Part shown: positions 38,101 through 47,751 of the stretch, in pieces
Position numbering within the stretch: the stretch's first letter is position 1
Layout: every line of letters begins with the position of its first letter
DNA from: Lingula anatina
Lineage: Eukaryota > Brachiopoda > Lingulata > Lingulida > Lingulidae
DNA: 64,000 bases
Assembly: GCF_001039355.2 (NCBI RefSeq)
Contig: NW_019774069.1
Span: forward strand, 374,346-438,345
Direction of reading: 5' to 3'
Position numbers and translations under genes: made by a program
The notes under the pieces: generated by a model
The model's database searches: none
What the model was told of the DNA's origin: nothing
The model's input: the letters and a program-made list of their open reading frames with translations, nothing else

Positions 38101-41100
38101 ATTTGATCTTTTACCTATCAGAGAGATCCCCAAACACCACTGCTCCAACCAACATCCCTGCCATGTACATGGACTGGGCCAAGTTGTTCATGAATTTACG
38201 GCTGCAAACCATATTAAACTGAAAAAAAAAAAGTAAAATACAACTTGCATTTATCATATTAGTATGATTGGAATGTGTTATGATTATTTCACATTACAAA
38301 ATGATCACGTAAGTAAACTCTGAAGATAAACTATAAACTTCAAGTTCTGATTATGGTCTAAAAATTCATGAAATGTCTTATAGTTAAGAAATGGGGCTTT
38401 TAAAAGTAAAAATTGAAGAAAAGTTATGGTTAACAATGTAAGCCTTGAAGATATACTTTTATTGGTATACTATTTTATTGACAGGTCCAGGGGAGTTTGT
38501 TACACTTTGGTAAAGCATTTATGTCCTTTTTAGACCAGAAGGATTCAGATTTTATTGGCCCATCTGGATTATCACTGGCTTGGGGCCAGTAGGCCAATAT
38601 TTATTCTGAACACAAGGCAACTAAAAACATCTAGATGGAGTGCAGTTAAAGATTAATATTTTACCAGGTGCTAACATTCTCAAAGGATCCATTAGATGAA
38701 AAAAAAATAAATAAAACACAAAACCTGCAGTCATTTTGCATGCAGACAAGTACCTTTGGCTCTCCTAAGAAATAACTTAGGGATTTGCAGTAAATACAAA
38801 TATCCACATGTGTGCAACAGCACATAAGTTATGATATCATCCCTCAACATGGGTAAATTGATCCANTATGGTAAAGCATTTATGTCCTTTTAAGACCAGA
38901 AGGATTCAGATTTTATTGGCCCATCTGGATTATCACTGGCTTGGGGCCAGTAGGCCAATATTTATTCTGAACACAAGGCAACTAAAAACATCTAGATGGA
39001 GTGCAGTTAAAGATTAATATTTTACCAGGTGCTTACATTCTCAAAGGATCCATTAGATGAAAAAAAAAAAAATATAAAACACAAAACCTGCAGTCATTTT
39101 GCATGCAGACAAGTACCTTTGGCTCTCCTAAGAAATAACTTAGGGATTTGCAGTAAATACAAATATCCACATGTGTGCAACAGCACATAAGTTATGATAT
39201 CATCCCTCAACATGGGTAAATTGATCCAACTTGGGAAATAAATGTGTATGCAATTTTCATGTAATGCAATGGCATTCTTGGAGTAAAAGAAATAATGACT
39301 CTACCATCATTTGTGCATCTTGAAATGGCGTCTTCCAAATTCCTTAAGGACAAAAATAATATCTTCAATCTCCTCTAATCTATCAAAGCATTCAAAACTA
39401 ACAATTTTAAAAACCTTCAGGAGTTTACAGGTGCTAAAACTGAACCTTACATCTGAGAGTAAAATCCACTTCAGGGTGCATTTTTACAGGCCAGTTATGG
39501 CCATTATGGTTGAACATACATGGTAATACTTTTTTGATTGCTGTGATAGAGCAGTGTTTCATATCAAATGAAGCTGCCACATACTTTTATATCTGATCAT
39601 CATAAGTAATTAACTTACTACTTTTATATAGGCAGGCACATTCAATCTTACAATATGCACCTGCCTGTTATCTTTACATATTTATTTATATAGAGAGAGT
39701 CATTTATAGTGTCTGTATTTAACTAGTCTGAATTTGGCTACACCACCAGTCAGACCTGGGATAAAGTTACAAAGTATAGACTGGATCAGACACTTGATTT
39801 TCACCAGTCAGACCAGGGATAAAGTTACAAAGTATAGACTGGATCAGACACTTGATTTTCAGAAATGGTGTGTTCAGCATCTGTAAGCAATATGAGGTCC
39901 ATGCATACATTTGCACAATTTGCTACAGCTTGATAATGGTTGTGGTGATATTACTGAAGATAATATTTAAGTAAAAATAAACATGTCTAAATGATCCAGT
40001 TTATTAACCCTGACCATTAATACATCCTAGTTAGAGTCTAGCAGTTCATTACCTGAGAGAAAACAGACGTCTTGTACTGTGACGTGTCATAGACCCATTG
40101 GTTACACTGCTCCGTGGCAGTGGTATTGTCTGGTATTGTATACCACACCCCTCTGGTCACGTTGACAGCATAGATATTACAGCGGTCATACTGCCCATCT
40201 TCACCAGTAGGAAATATCAAGGAGTAGTTGAGGGAACCAGTTTTGTTGGAATAATCATCCCAACCTGGGACAAAACACCTAAAAAATATAATAAGTAATT
40301 CAATAGTTTTGTCATTCAAAATAAAATGACTGATTAAGGTACTATAGCCTGAAAGCCATTTCAGGTGCAATAGATAGGGTTTGGATGGTGCAATATGTAT
40401 TATGCATTTTCTGTAAGGAGATCAGAGGGCAACCTATATCCATCTATATATTGCCAAAATCCAAATTTCGTCTATTTATAGTATATGGAACACAATGGTA
40501 AATGTTGATTTATCAACTTTTAAACAGTTTCCTCACTGAAGAAAGACTTACAAGTTTCTGTATAAAACTACAATATTTCATCACAGCTGGAAAGTTGTTA
40601 ACAGTTTATACAGGTGCATGTACAGTAATCCTTCATATTAAAATAACATCATGCCTGGGGTTAATCTACACATGATAAGATATCATTGTCCAGGTGTATT
40701 CAAACTCTCCTTTGTCTCCAAACCAAAACTGGACAATGTTCACATCTAACAGCTGCATGAAGAAGGAATAAAGACCACTATCTTTCCCGCTATGTTCACA
40801 TTAGTAAACTAAAAATTTTTCCAACTTCTCTTAAATATAATATATTTTGGCTACATATAATTTGAATTCTTTTCAGTTTATCGCTGGTATTGTGAAAAAT
40901 TAGTTATCTGAATAAAACAAAAATATATCTCCTGAGATCCAGCCCACTTGTATTTATTTGATTACAAATGTATTCATACCAATAAATTAATCAGATCAGA
41001 CGAATGAGCATATGGTACAAAAGACAATAAATCTAGCATTTATTGTCAAATAAAAGTTAATTATATTTAATCAAAGGTTCTGAAAAAGAAAAATAGCTAA

Positions 41101-44100
41101 GATAATCCAAANCCGTAATGCAATTCTTGGAGTAAAAGAAATAATGACTCTACCATCATTTGTGGATCTTGAAATGGTGTCTTCCAAATTCCTTAAGGAC
41201 AAAAATAATATCTTCAATCTCCTCTAATCTATCAAAGCATTCAAAACTAACAATTTTAAAAACCTTCAGGAGTTTACAGGTGCTAAAACTGAACCTTACA
41301 TCTGAGAGTAAAATCCACTTCAGGGCGCATTTTTACAGGCCAGTTATGGCCATTATGGTTGAACATTCATGGTAATACTTTTTTGATTGCTGTGATAGAG
41401 CAGTGTTTCATATCAAATGAAGCTGCCACATACTTTTATATCTGATCATCATAAGTAATTAACTTACTACTTTTATATAGGCAGGCACATTCAATCTTAC
41501 AGTATGCACCAAGGCATGCTGCCTGTTATCTTTACATATTTATTTACATAGAGAGAGTCATTTATAGTGTCTGTATTTAACTAGTCTGAATTTGGCTACA
41601 CCACCAGTCAGACCTGGGATAAAGTTACAAAGTATAGACTGGATCAGATACTTGATTTTCAGAAATGGTGTGTTCAGCATCTGTAAGCAATATGAGGTCC
41701 ATGCATACATTTGCACAATTTGCTACAGCTTGATAATGGTGATGAGGGTTGTGGTGATATTACTGAAGATAATATTTAAGTAAAAATAAACATGTCCAAA
41801 TGATCCAGTTTATTAACCCTGACCATTAATACATCCTAGTTAGAGTCTAGCACTTCATTACCTGAGAGAAAACAGACGTCTTGTACTGTGACGTGTCATA
41901 GACCCATTGGTTACACTGCTCTGTGGCAGTGGTATTGTCTGGTATTGTATACCACACCCCTCTGGTCACGTTGACAGCATAGATATTACAGCGGTCATAC
42001 TGCCCATCTTCACCAGTAGGAAATATCAAGGAGTAGTTGAGGGAACCAGTCTTGTTGGAATAATCATCCCAACCTGGGACAAAACACCTAAAAAATATAA
42101 TAAGTAATTCAATAGTTTTGTCACTCAAAATAAAATGACTGATTAAGGTACTGTAGCCTGAAAGCCATTTCAGGTGCAATAGATAGGGTTTGGATGGTGC
42201 AATATGTATTATGCATTTTCTGTAAGGAGATCAGAGGGCAACCTATATCCATCTATATATTGCCAAAATCCAAATTTCGTCTATTTATAGTAGATGGAAC
42301 ACAATGGTAAATGTTGATTTATCAACTTTTAAACAGTTTCCTCACTGAAGAAAGACTTACAAGTTTCTGTATAAAACTACAATATTTCATCACAGCTGGA
42401 AAGTTGTTAACAGTTTATACAGGTGCATGTACAGTAATCCTTCATATTAAAATAACATCATGCCTGGGGTTAATCTACACATGATAAGATATCATTGTCC
42501 AGGTGCATTCAAACTCTCCTTTGTCTCCAAACCAAAACTGGACAATGTTCACATCTAACAGCTGCATGAAGAAGGAATAAAGACCACTATCTTTCCTGCT
42601 ATGTTCACATTAGTAAACTAAAAATTTTTCCAACTTCTCTTAAATATAATATATTTTGGCTACATATAATTTGAATTCTTTTCAGTTTATCGCTGGTATT
42701 GTGAAAAATTAGTTATCTGAATAAAACAAAAATATATCTCCTGAGATCCAGCCCACTTGTATTTATTTGATTACAAATGTATTCATACCAATAAATTAAT
42801 CAGATCAGACGAATGAGCATATGGTACAAAAGACAATAAATCTAGCATTTATTGTCAAATAAAAGTTAATTTTATTTAATCAAAGGTTCTGAAAAAGAAA
42901 AATAGCTAAGATAATCCACAAAACAAAAAAACAGGAATAATATTGTGCCTTCTATAAAGAAATTGCACTAAAGTCATTTCTATTCAGTAAGCTGTCATGT
43001 CTCAAACAAGTTGTTTAAGCCCCCTTTACACTGGACAGCATCCTTTCTGTGCCCCATAGTATGGCCCATTTAAGAGTAAAAAATAAAAAAAAAATTTACA
43101 GGCCGCTAACATGTCGACCACTGAGCATTCACTCTGCAACCAAAGCCATGCTTGTGCCTCCTTTCTACAACCACAGCGATGCCAGTTTCATGGTCACACA
43201 AAGGACAGAGAAAGGATGATGTCCAGTGTAAAGGGGGTTTTAATGATGTTGCAGACAGTCTTGCTTTCCTCACCAGTAAATTACAAATTGAACACTCCAT
43301 AAGCACACCACTCCATTATTCTAAAAAGGAACAGTAATGATGTTGCAATTTTCAATTTTCTTCTTTAAACAAATTGGCTTTTGCAGCAATGCACCATATT
43401 TTTCAAGGAAAATATGTCTTCATTTACTACTTAAGTAGATTTCATGTGTTAATATTACATTGAGTGTAGAAATGTTTCTGTCTTCATAATTACTGTAAGG
43501 GCTAGTATTTGGTTATTTTTCATAGAAAATCTGTTTTTCTTTACTATTTTATTAGAGTTCATATGTAAATATTGTTTGGTGATCCCCTGTCGGTGAATAG
43601 CTACAAATTTATGTTTTTCTACAACTTCTACCCAACATGAAATAAAACTAGTATTGTATAACATAATAGCAGAAATGAAGAGTTTCGTCTTACCCATACA
43701 GATACATTCAAAATTAGATACACTGAACATGTACAACAAATACAATGTTATCGATTTCTTACTGTAAATAATGTAAGCAGGCTGATAATGCTTAATAAAA
43801 GATGGAAAACAGACTGCTGGGCTTTACTAGTCATTAGAATACAAGCCTTCATCTCATAGCTAATCACAATGGAATTGCTTCCTACAAAACTGGCTAAATA
43901 GATTACCTAGCATGTTAAAATTTCCTTAAACTAAATAGAGTAAGCAGGGGAGTAAGGGGGGGTATAAACTGGAATATATGAAAAGCTGCATGGTGTGGAA
44001 TCAATAGCTATGGCTTGCTAAAGGCAATGAATAATCAGTGTGTTCCTAACTAACAGAGGGCTTTTAGTGCATCTCTTGGTCAATGCTTCATAAAAGGCTC

Positions 44101-45161
44101 AATATTTGGGAGAGGTCATAAACAGCAATCAAAATAACCTTTTATTGCTAAGTTTGAAAGAACCCCCTTTTTGCCAGGAAAAGGTCCCCTCTGGGTAAAA
44201 TTTTATCTAGGTACATGAAGGTTTCATGGTAAAAGGTCTACTTTTTCAGAAAAAGAACCCTTCTTTTGAAATTGCTGTCTATGGGCCTGAAGTTCACCAG
44301 CAGTATGTAATTATAAAGAACCTTACTTATCAGGTTGACCATGTGCTACAGTCACTATTTTTTAAATAGTACTTAAAAGTACAGTTATGCATTGGCACAA
44401 ACTTCTTGTATGTGCATTAATCACCTAGAGCCTCTTTCTATGCTAATTCTTCCTTATGGAAAACAATGATAGAACATGTGTAACAGAATGTGACGGGATT
44501 TTGTTGAACTGTCATTATTTCCACTTCTAAAAGAGATTCACTACATTGTATGCCCAACGTTTGATACTCAATACTGTCTTTATGTAATCCAATCCCTTTC
44601 TGGGACCTTAGTAAGTCCACTGGCTTGACCTCATCCAATGCTTTACTCCTCTTAAAAAATATCAATATATACCCAAGCACCTTTGGCTTTATCAGGTAGA
44701 ACCCAAAACTAATGCCATTTCAAATTCCAAAGAACTCCAAACAGCACTAACCATAGTTGACAAGAATCTTTCAGATCATGCTGGTCGACTCATGTTAACA
44801 AAACCTCATTATATGAGGAAATGAAAGACTTATGTATAAAATCCCCGATTTTCAAAGTTCAAAGTAAACAATCCCTTTATTCATCAATCATTTACTTAAA
44901 CCAGTGGGAAAACAAAATAATCAGATGATTTTTATCAAGAAAAATCACCATGTGCCTTTTTTTTCTGAAATTAAGTACCCAGTACAAGTTTATTCCTTCA
45001 AAACATTTGTTTTATTTCTTGGTATTTACAAAACAGTGTTTTTAACCAGATTCTTAAACTGTACAGAGATTGTTTTACTTTTGATACTTTGAAGCTTTAA
45101 GAACAGTAATGAACTCAAAAAGCTAAACTGTAGTGCTGCTGGTAACTAATATATATATATA

Positions 45162-45193
<32 letters not shown>

Positions 45194-45977
45194 TACTTTC
45201 AGTCATGAAAAAAAAAGTAAACACAGGAGACTGTATCTTAATGAACATGCAGGTGTTGTCAGAATGCAATTTAAACTATTGGGATATATGTATTATATAT
45301 TTCAGTTGAAAAGCTGAAACCATTTCAAAAATGTGGTGAAATATTTAAAATGACTGAGGCCTTTCTATTGTGGTAGAACAGTGTTGTAGCCATTTTAAAT
45401 ACAGTACCCCATACAGAGTTGAAATTTAAAAAAATGGCATGTCAGGTGGCATCAATAAAAATACACATCTAGAAGTGCATCACACATCAGTGATTACACA
45501 AGTGCCAAGTTAAGTGGACTCTGGCAGTGCAAGGCATGGTATGGAGTTCATAAATGATGTATGGCATGTCCAGGTTAAGCATGCTGTTAATTACTTTTCA
45601 TTAATTATGTGTTTATGTGGTACTGGCAAAATGCCTAAAATTATTGAACTACTACTCCTTTCAGCACATCTACAGTACTTACATTAAATTATGGAAAGTA
45701 AATTAATTTAATTCAAATATTTTATGCATTAAATATCAGCTAAAACAGGCATACTATAAACAAAAATAAATAAAAAAATCTTAGAAAAATTGGACATTAA
45801 CATTTTAGATAAGAAAAAGCAATACCTATACTCCTGGCTGGCAGCAAGGAAAGTCATGGCCAATGCGTGCATGCCAGTCACCCATATTGGCAAGCATAGC
45901 AGAAAAAGCTGTATCTTCTGAAACTTCCCAAAGTCACCCAGGTATGGAATAATGTCCTCAAACCTCATGGTGGTCTT
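19952..45977 (-). CDS. SLC22-family (organic cation/carnitine transporter-like) gene A, complete
   Basis: Eleven coding exons, right to left: 45968-45826, exon 2 (42087-41862 or 40278-40053), 38218-38115, exon 4 (36521-36367 or 31882-31728), exon 5A or 5B, 27833-27707, 27294-27203, 24119-23887, 23505-23324, 23136-22982, 20117-19952. Phases join to 583 residues. Plasma-membrane MFS carrier by family: helix 1 about 17-42; extracellular loop with sequons N59, N65, N87, N99 and Cys 49, 81, 106, 128; GDLSDRFGRKR at 153-163; helices 5-6 from exon 5; IPGSARW (270-276) in place of PESPRW; MDRLGRR (383-389); YNYSAEAFPTVIRN; LLLPET after helix 12. A good acceptor (TTTTCTCTCTTAG) lies 9 nt before a strong ACCATG start, so a non-coding first exon is expected. 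Exon structure matches gene B. Duplicated exons 2 and 4-5 reflect assembly copies. Substrate not predictable. Confidence 0.92.
20118..22981. other. Gene A intron 10
   Basis: About 2.9 kb, AT-rich, with no further exon recognised. It contains an AAAAT/AAAT-rich microsatellite near 22040-22080 and a perfect 65-bp tandem duplication at 22556-22685. Confidence 0.6.
22556..22685. repeat. Perfect 65-bp tandem duplication
   Basis: Two head-to-tail copies, 22556-22620 and 22621-22685, each beginning ATAATAAATGTGTCAATTTA and ending ACATGCCA. I see no difference between the copies, so the duplication is recent or an assembly repeat. Confidence 0.9.
24120..27202. other. Gene A intron 7
   Basis: About 3.1 kb between exons 7 and 8. 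No alternative exon or clear mobile element seen on either strand. Confidence 0.5.
29263..29431 (-). CDS. Gene A alternative exon 5B (helices 5-6), copy a
   Basis: 169 nt, acceptor TTTTCAG, donor TG|GTGAGT, phase 1 in and 2 out. Encodes MEFVTPKGRTMAGICPHIAF, helix 5, a short YWNW loop and helix 6 ending AVPDLLFLIYY(W). Aligns residue for residue with exon 5A but differs at more than 20 positions. Including both would shift the frame, so 5A and 5B can only be used alternatively. Carries an Asp in helix 6 where 5A has Ser. Confidence 0.85.
29966..30134 (-). CDS. Gene A alternative exon 5A (helices 5-6), copy a
   Basis: 169 nt, acceptor TATTTTACAG, donor TG|GTAAGT, phase 1 in and 2 out. Encodes MECIGPSGNVMSGIMYHVFF, helix 5, YWKW, helix 6 ending CIPSVFFLLYG(W). 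Lies about 530 bp upstream of 5B in transcript order. MExxG at the start matches the SLC22 helix 4-5 junction. Its end resembles gene B exon 5 (PSIFFLIYFW). Confidence 0.88.
31057..31441. mobile_element. TTAA-flanked foldback element (copy a)
   Basis: Begins TTAAGGAGGCTCTCTCAT and ends ATGGGAGAGCCTCCTTAA, the near reverse complement, about 385 bp. The outer TTAA on both sides suits piggyBac-type target duplication. No coding capacity. Confidence 0.65.
31728..31882 (-). CDS. Gene A exon 4 (helices 3-4), copy a
   Basis: 155 nt, phase 2 in and 1 out. Encodes FGRKRLMFISQIIQVMSG, helix 3, PEYITFTILRFMLGAAHSG and FVIG before the exon 5 start. Completes the MFS SDRFGRK motif begun in exon 3. Confidence 0.85.
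32035..32325. mobile_element. Foldback/MITE-like element, long ATTCAGAA type (copy a)
   Basis: About 290 bp with inverted repeats over 100 bp. The left end begins ATTCAGAATAGAAGATCC, with TATGGCCGACCCTACATGAA further in. The right end mirrors it (TTCATGTAGGGCCACCATA ... TTCTCATTCTGAAT). End sequence and the ATATGG core resemble the 5966-6125 element, so likely the same superfamily. Confidence 0.8.
33070..33125. repeat. Purine (AAAG-type) microsatellite, copy a
   Basis: Imperfect AAAG/GAAA repeat. Its counterpart at about 37738-37798 has a different repeat arrangement, as expected of microsatellite alleles. Confidence 0.85.
33291..33349. other. Unmatched junction sequence after the N at 33290
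   Basis: Fifty-nine bases that belong to neither copy of block 2. They include an imperfect palindrome, GTACCGCCAGCG ... CGCTGGTGGTAC type, richer in G+C than the neighbourhood. Could be a fragment of an unrelated repeat or a chimeric read end. Confidence 0.5.
33894..34062 (-). CDS. Gene A alternative exon 5B, copy b
   Basis: Same protein as 29263-29431; the only change I see is a synonymous Leu codon (CTA for CTT) near the 3' end. Sits in the right-hand copy of duplicated block 2. Conservation of the coding sequence across both copies, while the surrounding introns differ more, supports a functional exon. Confidence 0.8.
34598..34766 (-). CDS. Gene A alternative exon 5A, copy b
   Basis: No difference from 29966-30134 seen by eye; same acceptor and donor. 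Member of duplicated block 2. Confidence 0.82.
35683..36071. mobile_element. TTAA-flanked foldback element (copy b)
   Basis: Allelic copy of 31057-31441 in block 2, same termini. Confidence 0.65.
36367..36521 (-). CDS. Gene A exon 4 (helices 3-4), copy b
   Basis: Same sequence as 31728-31882 by eye; lies in the other copy of block 2 and is nearest to exon 3 at 38115-38218. Confidence 0.85.
36675..36964. mobile_element. Foldback/MITE-like element, long ATTCAGAA type (copy b)
   Basis: Allelic copy of 32035-32325 in the other block, with a few substitutions and a short indel. Confidence 0.8.
37738..37798. repeat. Purine (AAAG-type) microsatellite, copy b
   Basis: Allelic partner of 33070-33125 with a different internal arrangement of GAAA and AAAC units. 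Confidence 0.85.
38508..38865. repeat. Duplicated block 3, left copy (gene A intron 2)
   Basis: Matches 38869-39227 almost base for base, from GGTAAAGCATTTATGTCC to AAATTGATCCA. Differences are a single T in the TTTTT run and the length of an A run. Meets its partner at the N at 38866. Confidence 0.88.
38869..39227. repeat. Duplicated block 3, right copy
   Basis: Partner of 38508-38865; continues into unique intron (ACTTGGGAAATAAATG). Confidence 0.88.
39745..39860. repeat. 58-bp tandem duplication, present in one block copy only
   Basis: Units 39745-39802 and 39803-39860, each starting ACCAGTCAGACC and ending CTTGATTTTC, with one or two differences. The other block copy has one unit (about 41606-41663), so this is a copy-number difference between the two haplotypes if they are alleles. 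Confidence 0.85.
40053..40278 (-). CDS. Gene A exon 2 (extracellular loop 1), copy a
   Basis: 226 nt, phase 2 in and 0 out. Encodes CFVPGWDDYSNKTGSLNYS through DTSQYKTSVFSQ with four N-glycosylation sequons. Using both copies in one message would break the frame. Confidence 0.85.
41115..42919. repeat. Duplicated block 4, right copy (contains gene A exon 2b)
   Basis: Partner of 39261-41110; has an extra ten-base insertion near 41511 and a single unit where the left copy has the 58-bp tandem pair. Confidence 0.88.
41862..42087 (-). CDS. Gene A exon 2 (extracellular loop 1), copy b
   Basis: Same protein as 40053-40278; the two base changes I see (ACG/ACA Thr, AAA/AAG Lys) are synonymous. Confidence 0.85.
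43015..43243. mobile_element. TTAA-flanked foldback element
   Basis: The left end is TTAAGCCCCCTTTACACTGG then ACAGCATCCTTTCT. The right end is AGAAAGGATGATGTCCAGTG then TAAAGGGGGTTTTAA. Inverted repeats about 38 bp, element about 229 bp, no coding capacity. The small reading frames at 43106-43337 fall inside it and are not genes. Confidence 0.7.
45148..45194. repeat. (TA)n microsatellite with self-complementary arms
   Basis: Two TA runs separated by ATTTTA; the whole tract is palindromic and could extrude a cruciform. Confidence 0.9.
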
Positions 45978-47530
45978 CTAAGAGAGAAAATCAAGAAAGA
46001 AGCTGGTGCCCTATGAATCTGAAAGAAAAAAAAAATGAAACTATCAAATAACTGTGAAATCTTAATAAAACCTTTGATTAGGGAAAAATTGCAAAATGTT
46101 TGTGTGATAGTAACGGTATCACTCTTCTGGTAAATGTGTAATGTTAAACATTTAAAAAAGATTGGTCTTTGCAGGCGTTTTTACCCAGAGCAACCTGCAC
46201 AGTTCTACCAGAGCGAAGCAGATAGTGTTCCAGTCAGGTACAGTCTGGCACACAGCTGAGTGGCAACCGGTCTAACCAACCTAGTCTATTCATCAAGACG
46301 CTCCCAGACAGATACTTCTAGAATAACAACTGGATGTATTTTTCTACCTAATGATATCAGACTAATGCCATGCGTCCATACTCACATGCAGAAGAATCAA
46401 TTTAGCACAACAGAGCAGCAAATCCAACAGTATACTGTCCAATTAAGGACGTCATCCGAATCAATACACCTGGCTTCAGCTGAAGATTTCACAAAGCTTT
46501 TGTCAATCCTCTAAATATGTAATTTTCTGCTACCGACTTACTGTCTAACCTCATGTATATTATGAATAAGAACAATTTCTGATGATAATATTCATGACTT
46601 ACATAAAATTTTCTACCATTCACCAAAAATGTACTGGCATGTCAAAATAATTCATCATGCTACATGTTTAAACTACAAGCTTGCAGACATGCCAGGCAGA
46701 CTATTCAGCCAAAATATCTCACTGAGTTCAAAAAATCCCTAAATCACATCTCCACTTGTAGAAATAAATGTCCTATTTCAAAATAGCTAACAACTCAGAC
46801 TGAACTTTACAAACCTTGCGCTGCTTTCAAAACACTTTATAAAACTAGAGACTAGTGCTTAAAACTTATATTAGTATACAACATGTTCTGTAAATCTACC
46901 AAACAGATATGCAGAACATTGACATAATATAAGCTGTGATCTTAAAAGTTCTCTAACTTAATCCTTTCCTTGACAGATACAAATTTACAAAGTGAACACA
47001 TTGACAAGGAGACATCATGAGCTCACACAAGATAAACTTGCTTAAGAAGTTATTAGGCTTTGAACTTTTGAGTGTGTTAAGTATAAAATGGTGTTCCTTC
47101 TCAGGAGGGCAAAGAGGGTATTAGAGCTCCTTGACTAAGAAAGCCAGATTAATCCACAATAAAAGCAATTAATTTCTATATTAATTATTAAGTTGAAAGT
47201 GGCAGTTTATATAAAAAAAAGAAGAACAGGAACATTTATAATAATAGGATAAGTCCAGGGCTATATGAATCAGTACAATCTGCTCAATATTCTCTATGAA
47301 GAGTGATTTTTAAAATTTTTCCTTGCTTTCTAATCTCAATAGTTTCTCTACAGATACACTAGGTGTGCCGAGAGCAGTGTTCTATTGATGAATATTGGCC
47401 TGGTTGTTGTCAAATACCTTCTATCTCTGGGTCAGTAAATATTACACAAACTTTGCTGACATGCTTCCCTCATTCAGTTACTCCTCCTTGCCAATCAGGT
47501 AATGTCTGGTCCTGATATAAGCTACTTTTA

Positions 47531-47751
47531 TTAAGGGACTGTTCACAATGACTTTTGTTGACCTAGCTAATACACACTCTCTGAATGCAATCAGAATAAC
47601 ATACCAGCACACCTTGCATTGAGATTACACCAGTACATTGGAAACAAGAGGAAGCATGTTAGTCTATTAATCTGATTGCAATCAGCAAAAATCCCCATGG
47701 AGTTAGGGTGCATTAGCTAGGTCGACAATGTTCATTGTGAACAGTCCTTAA
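47531..47751. mobile_element. TTAA-flanked foldback (piggyBac-like MITE candidate)
   Basis: The left end is TTAAGGGACTGTTCACAATG, then GTTGACCTAGCTAATACAC. The right end is GTGCATTAGCTAGGTCGACA, then CATTGTGAACAGTCCTTAA. Inverted repeats of about 45 bp within TTAA on both sides, total 221 bp, no coding capacity. Confidence 0.75.

Larger units (their letters stand above)
39261..41110. repeat. Duplicated block 4, left copy (contains gene A exon 2a)
   Basis: Collinear with 41115-42919. Differences include a 58-bp tandem duplication present only here (39745-39860), a short indel near the start, and scattered substitutions. Ends at the N at 41112. Confidence 0.88.
42920..45825. other. Gene A intron 1 (part nearest exon 1)
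   Basis: No coding exon. Holds the TTAA-flanked foldback element at 43015-43243 and a TA microsatellite at 45148-45194. Confidence 0.6.
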
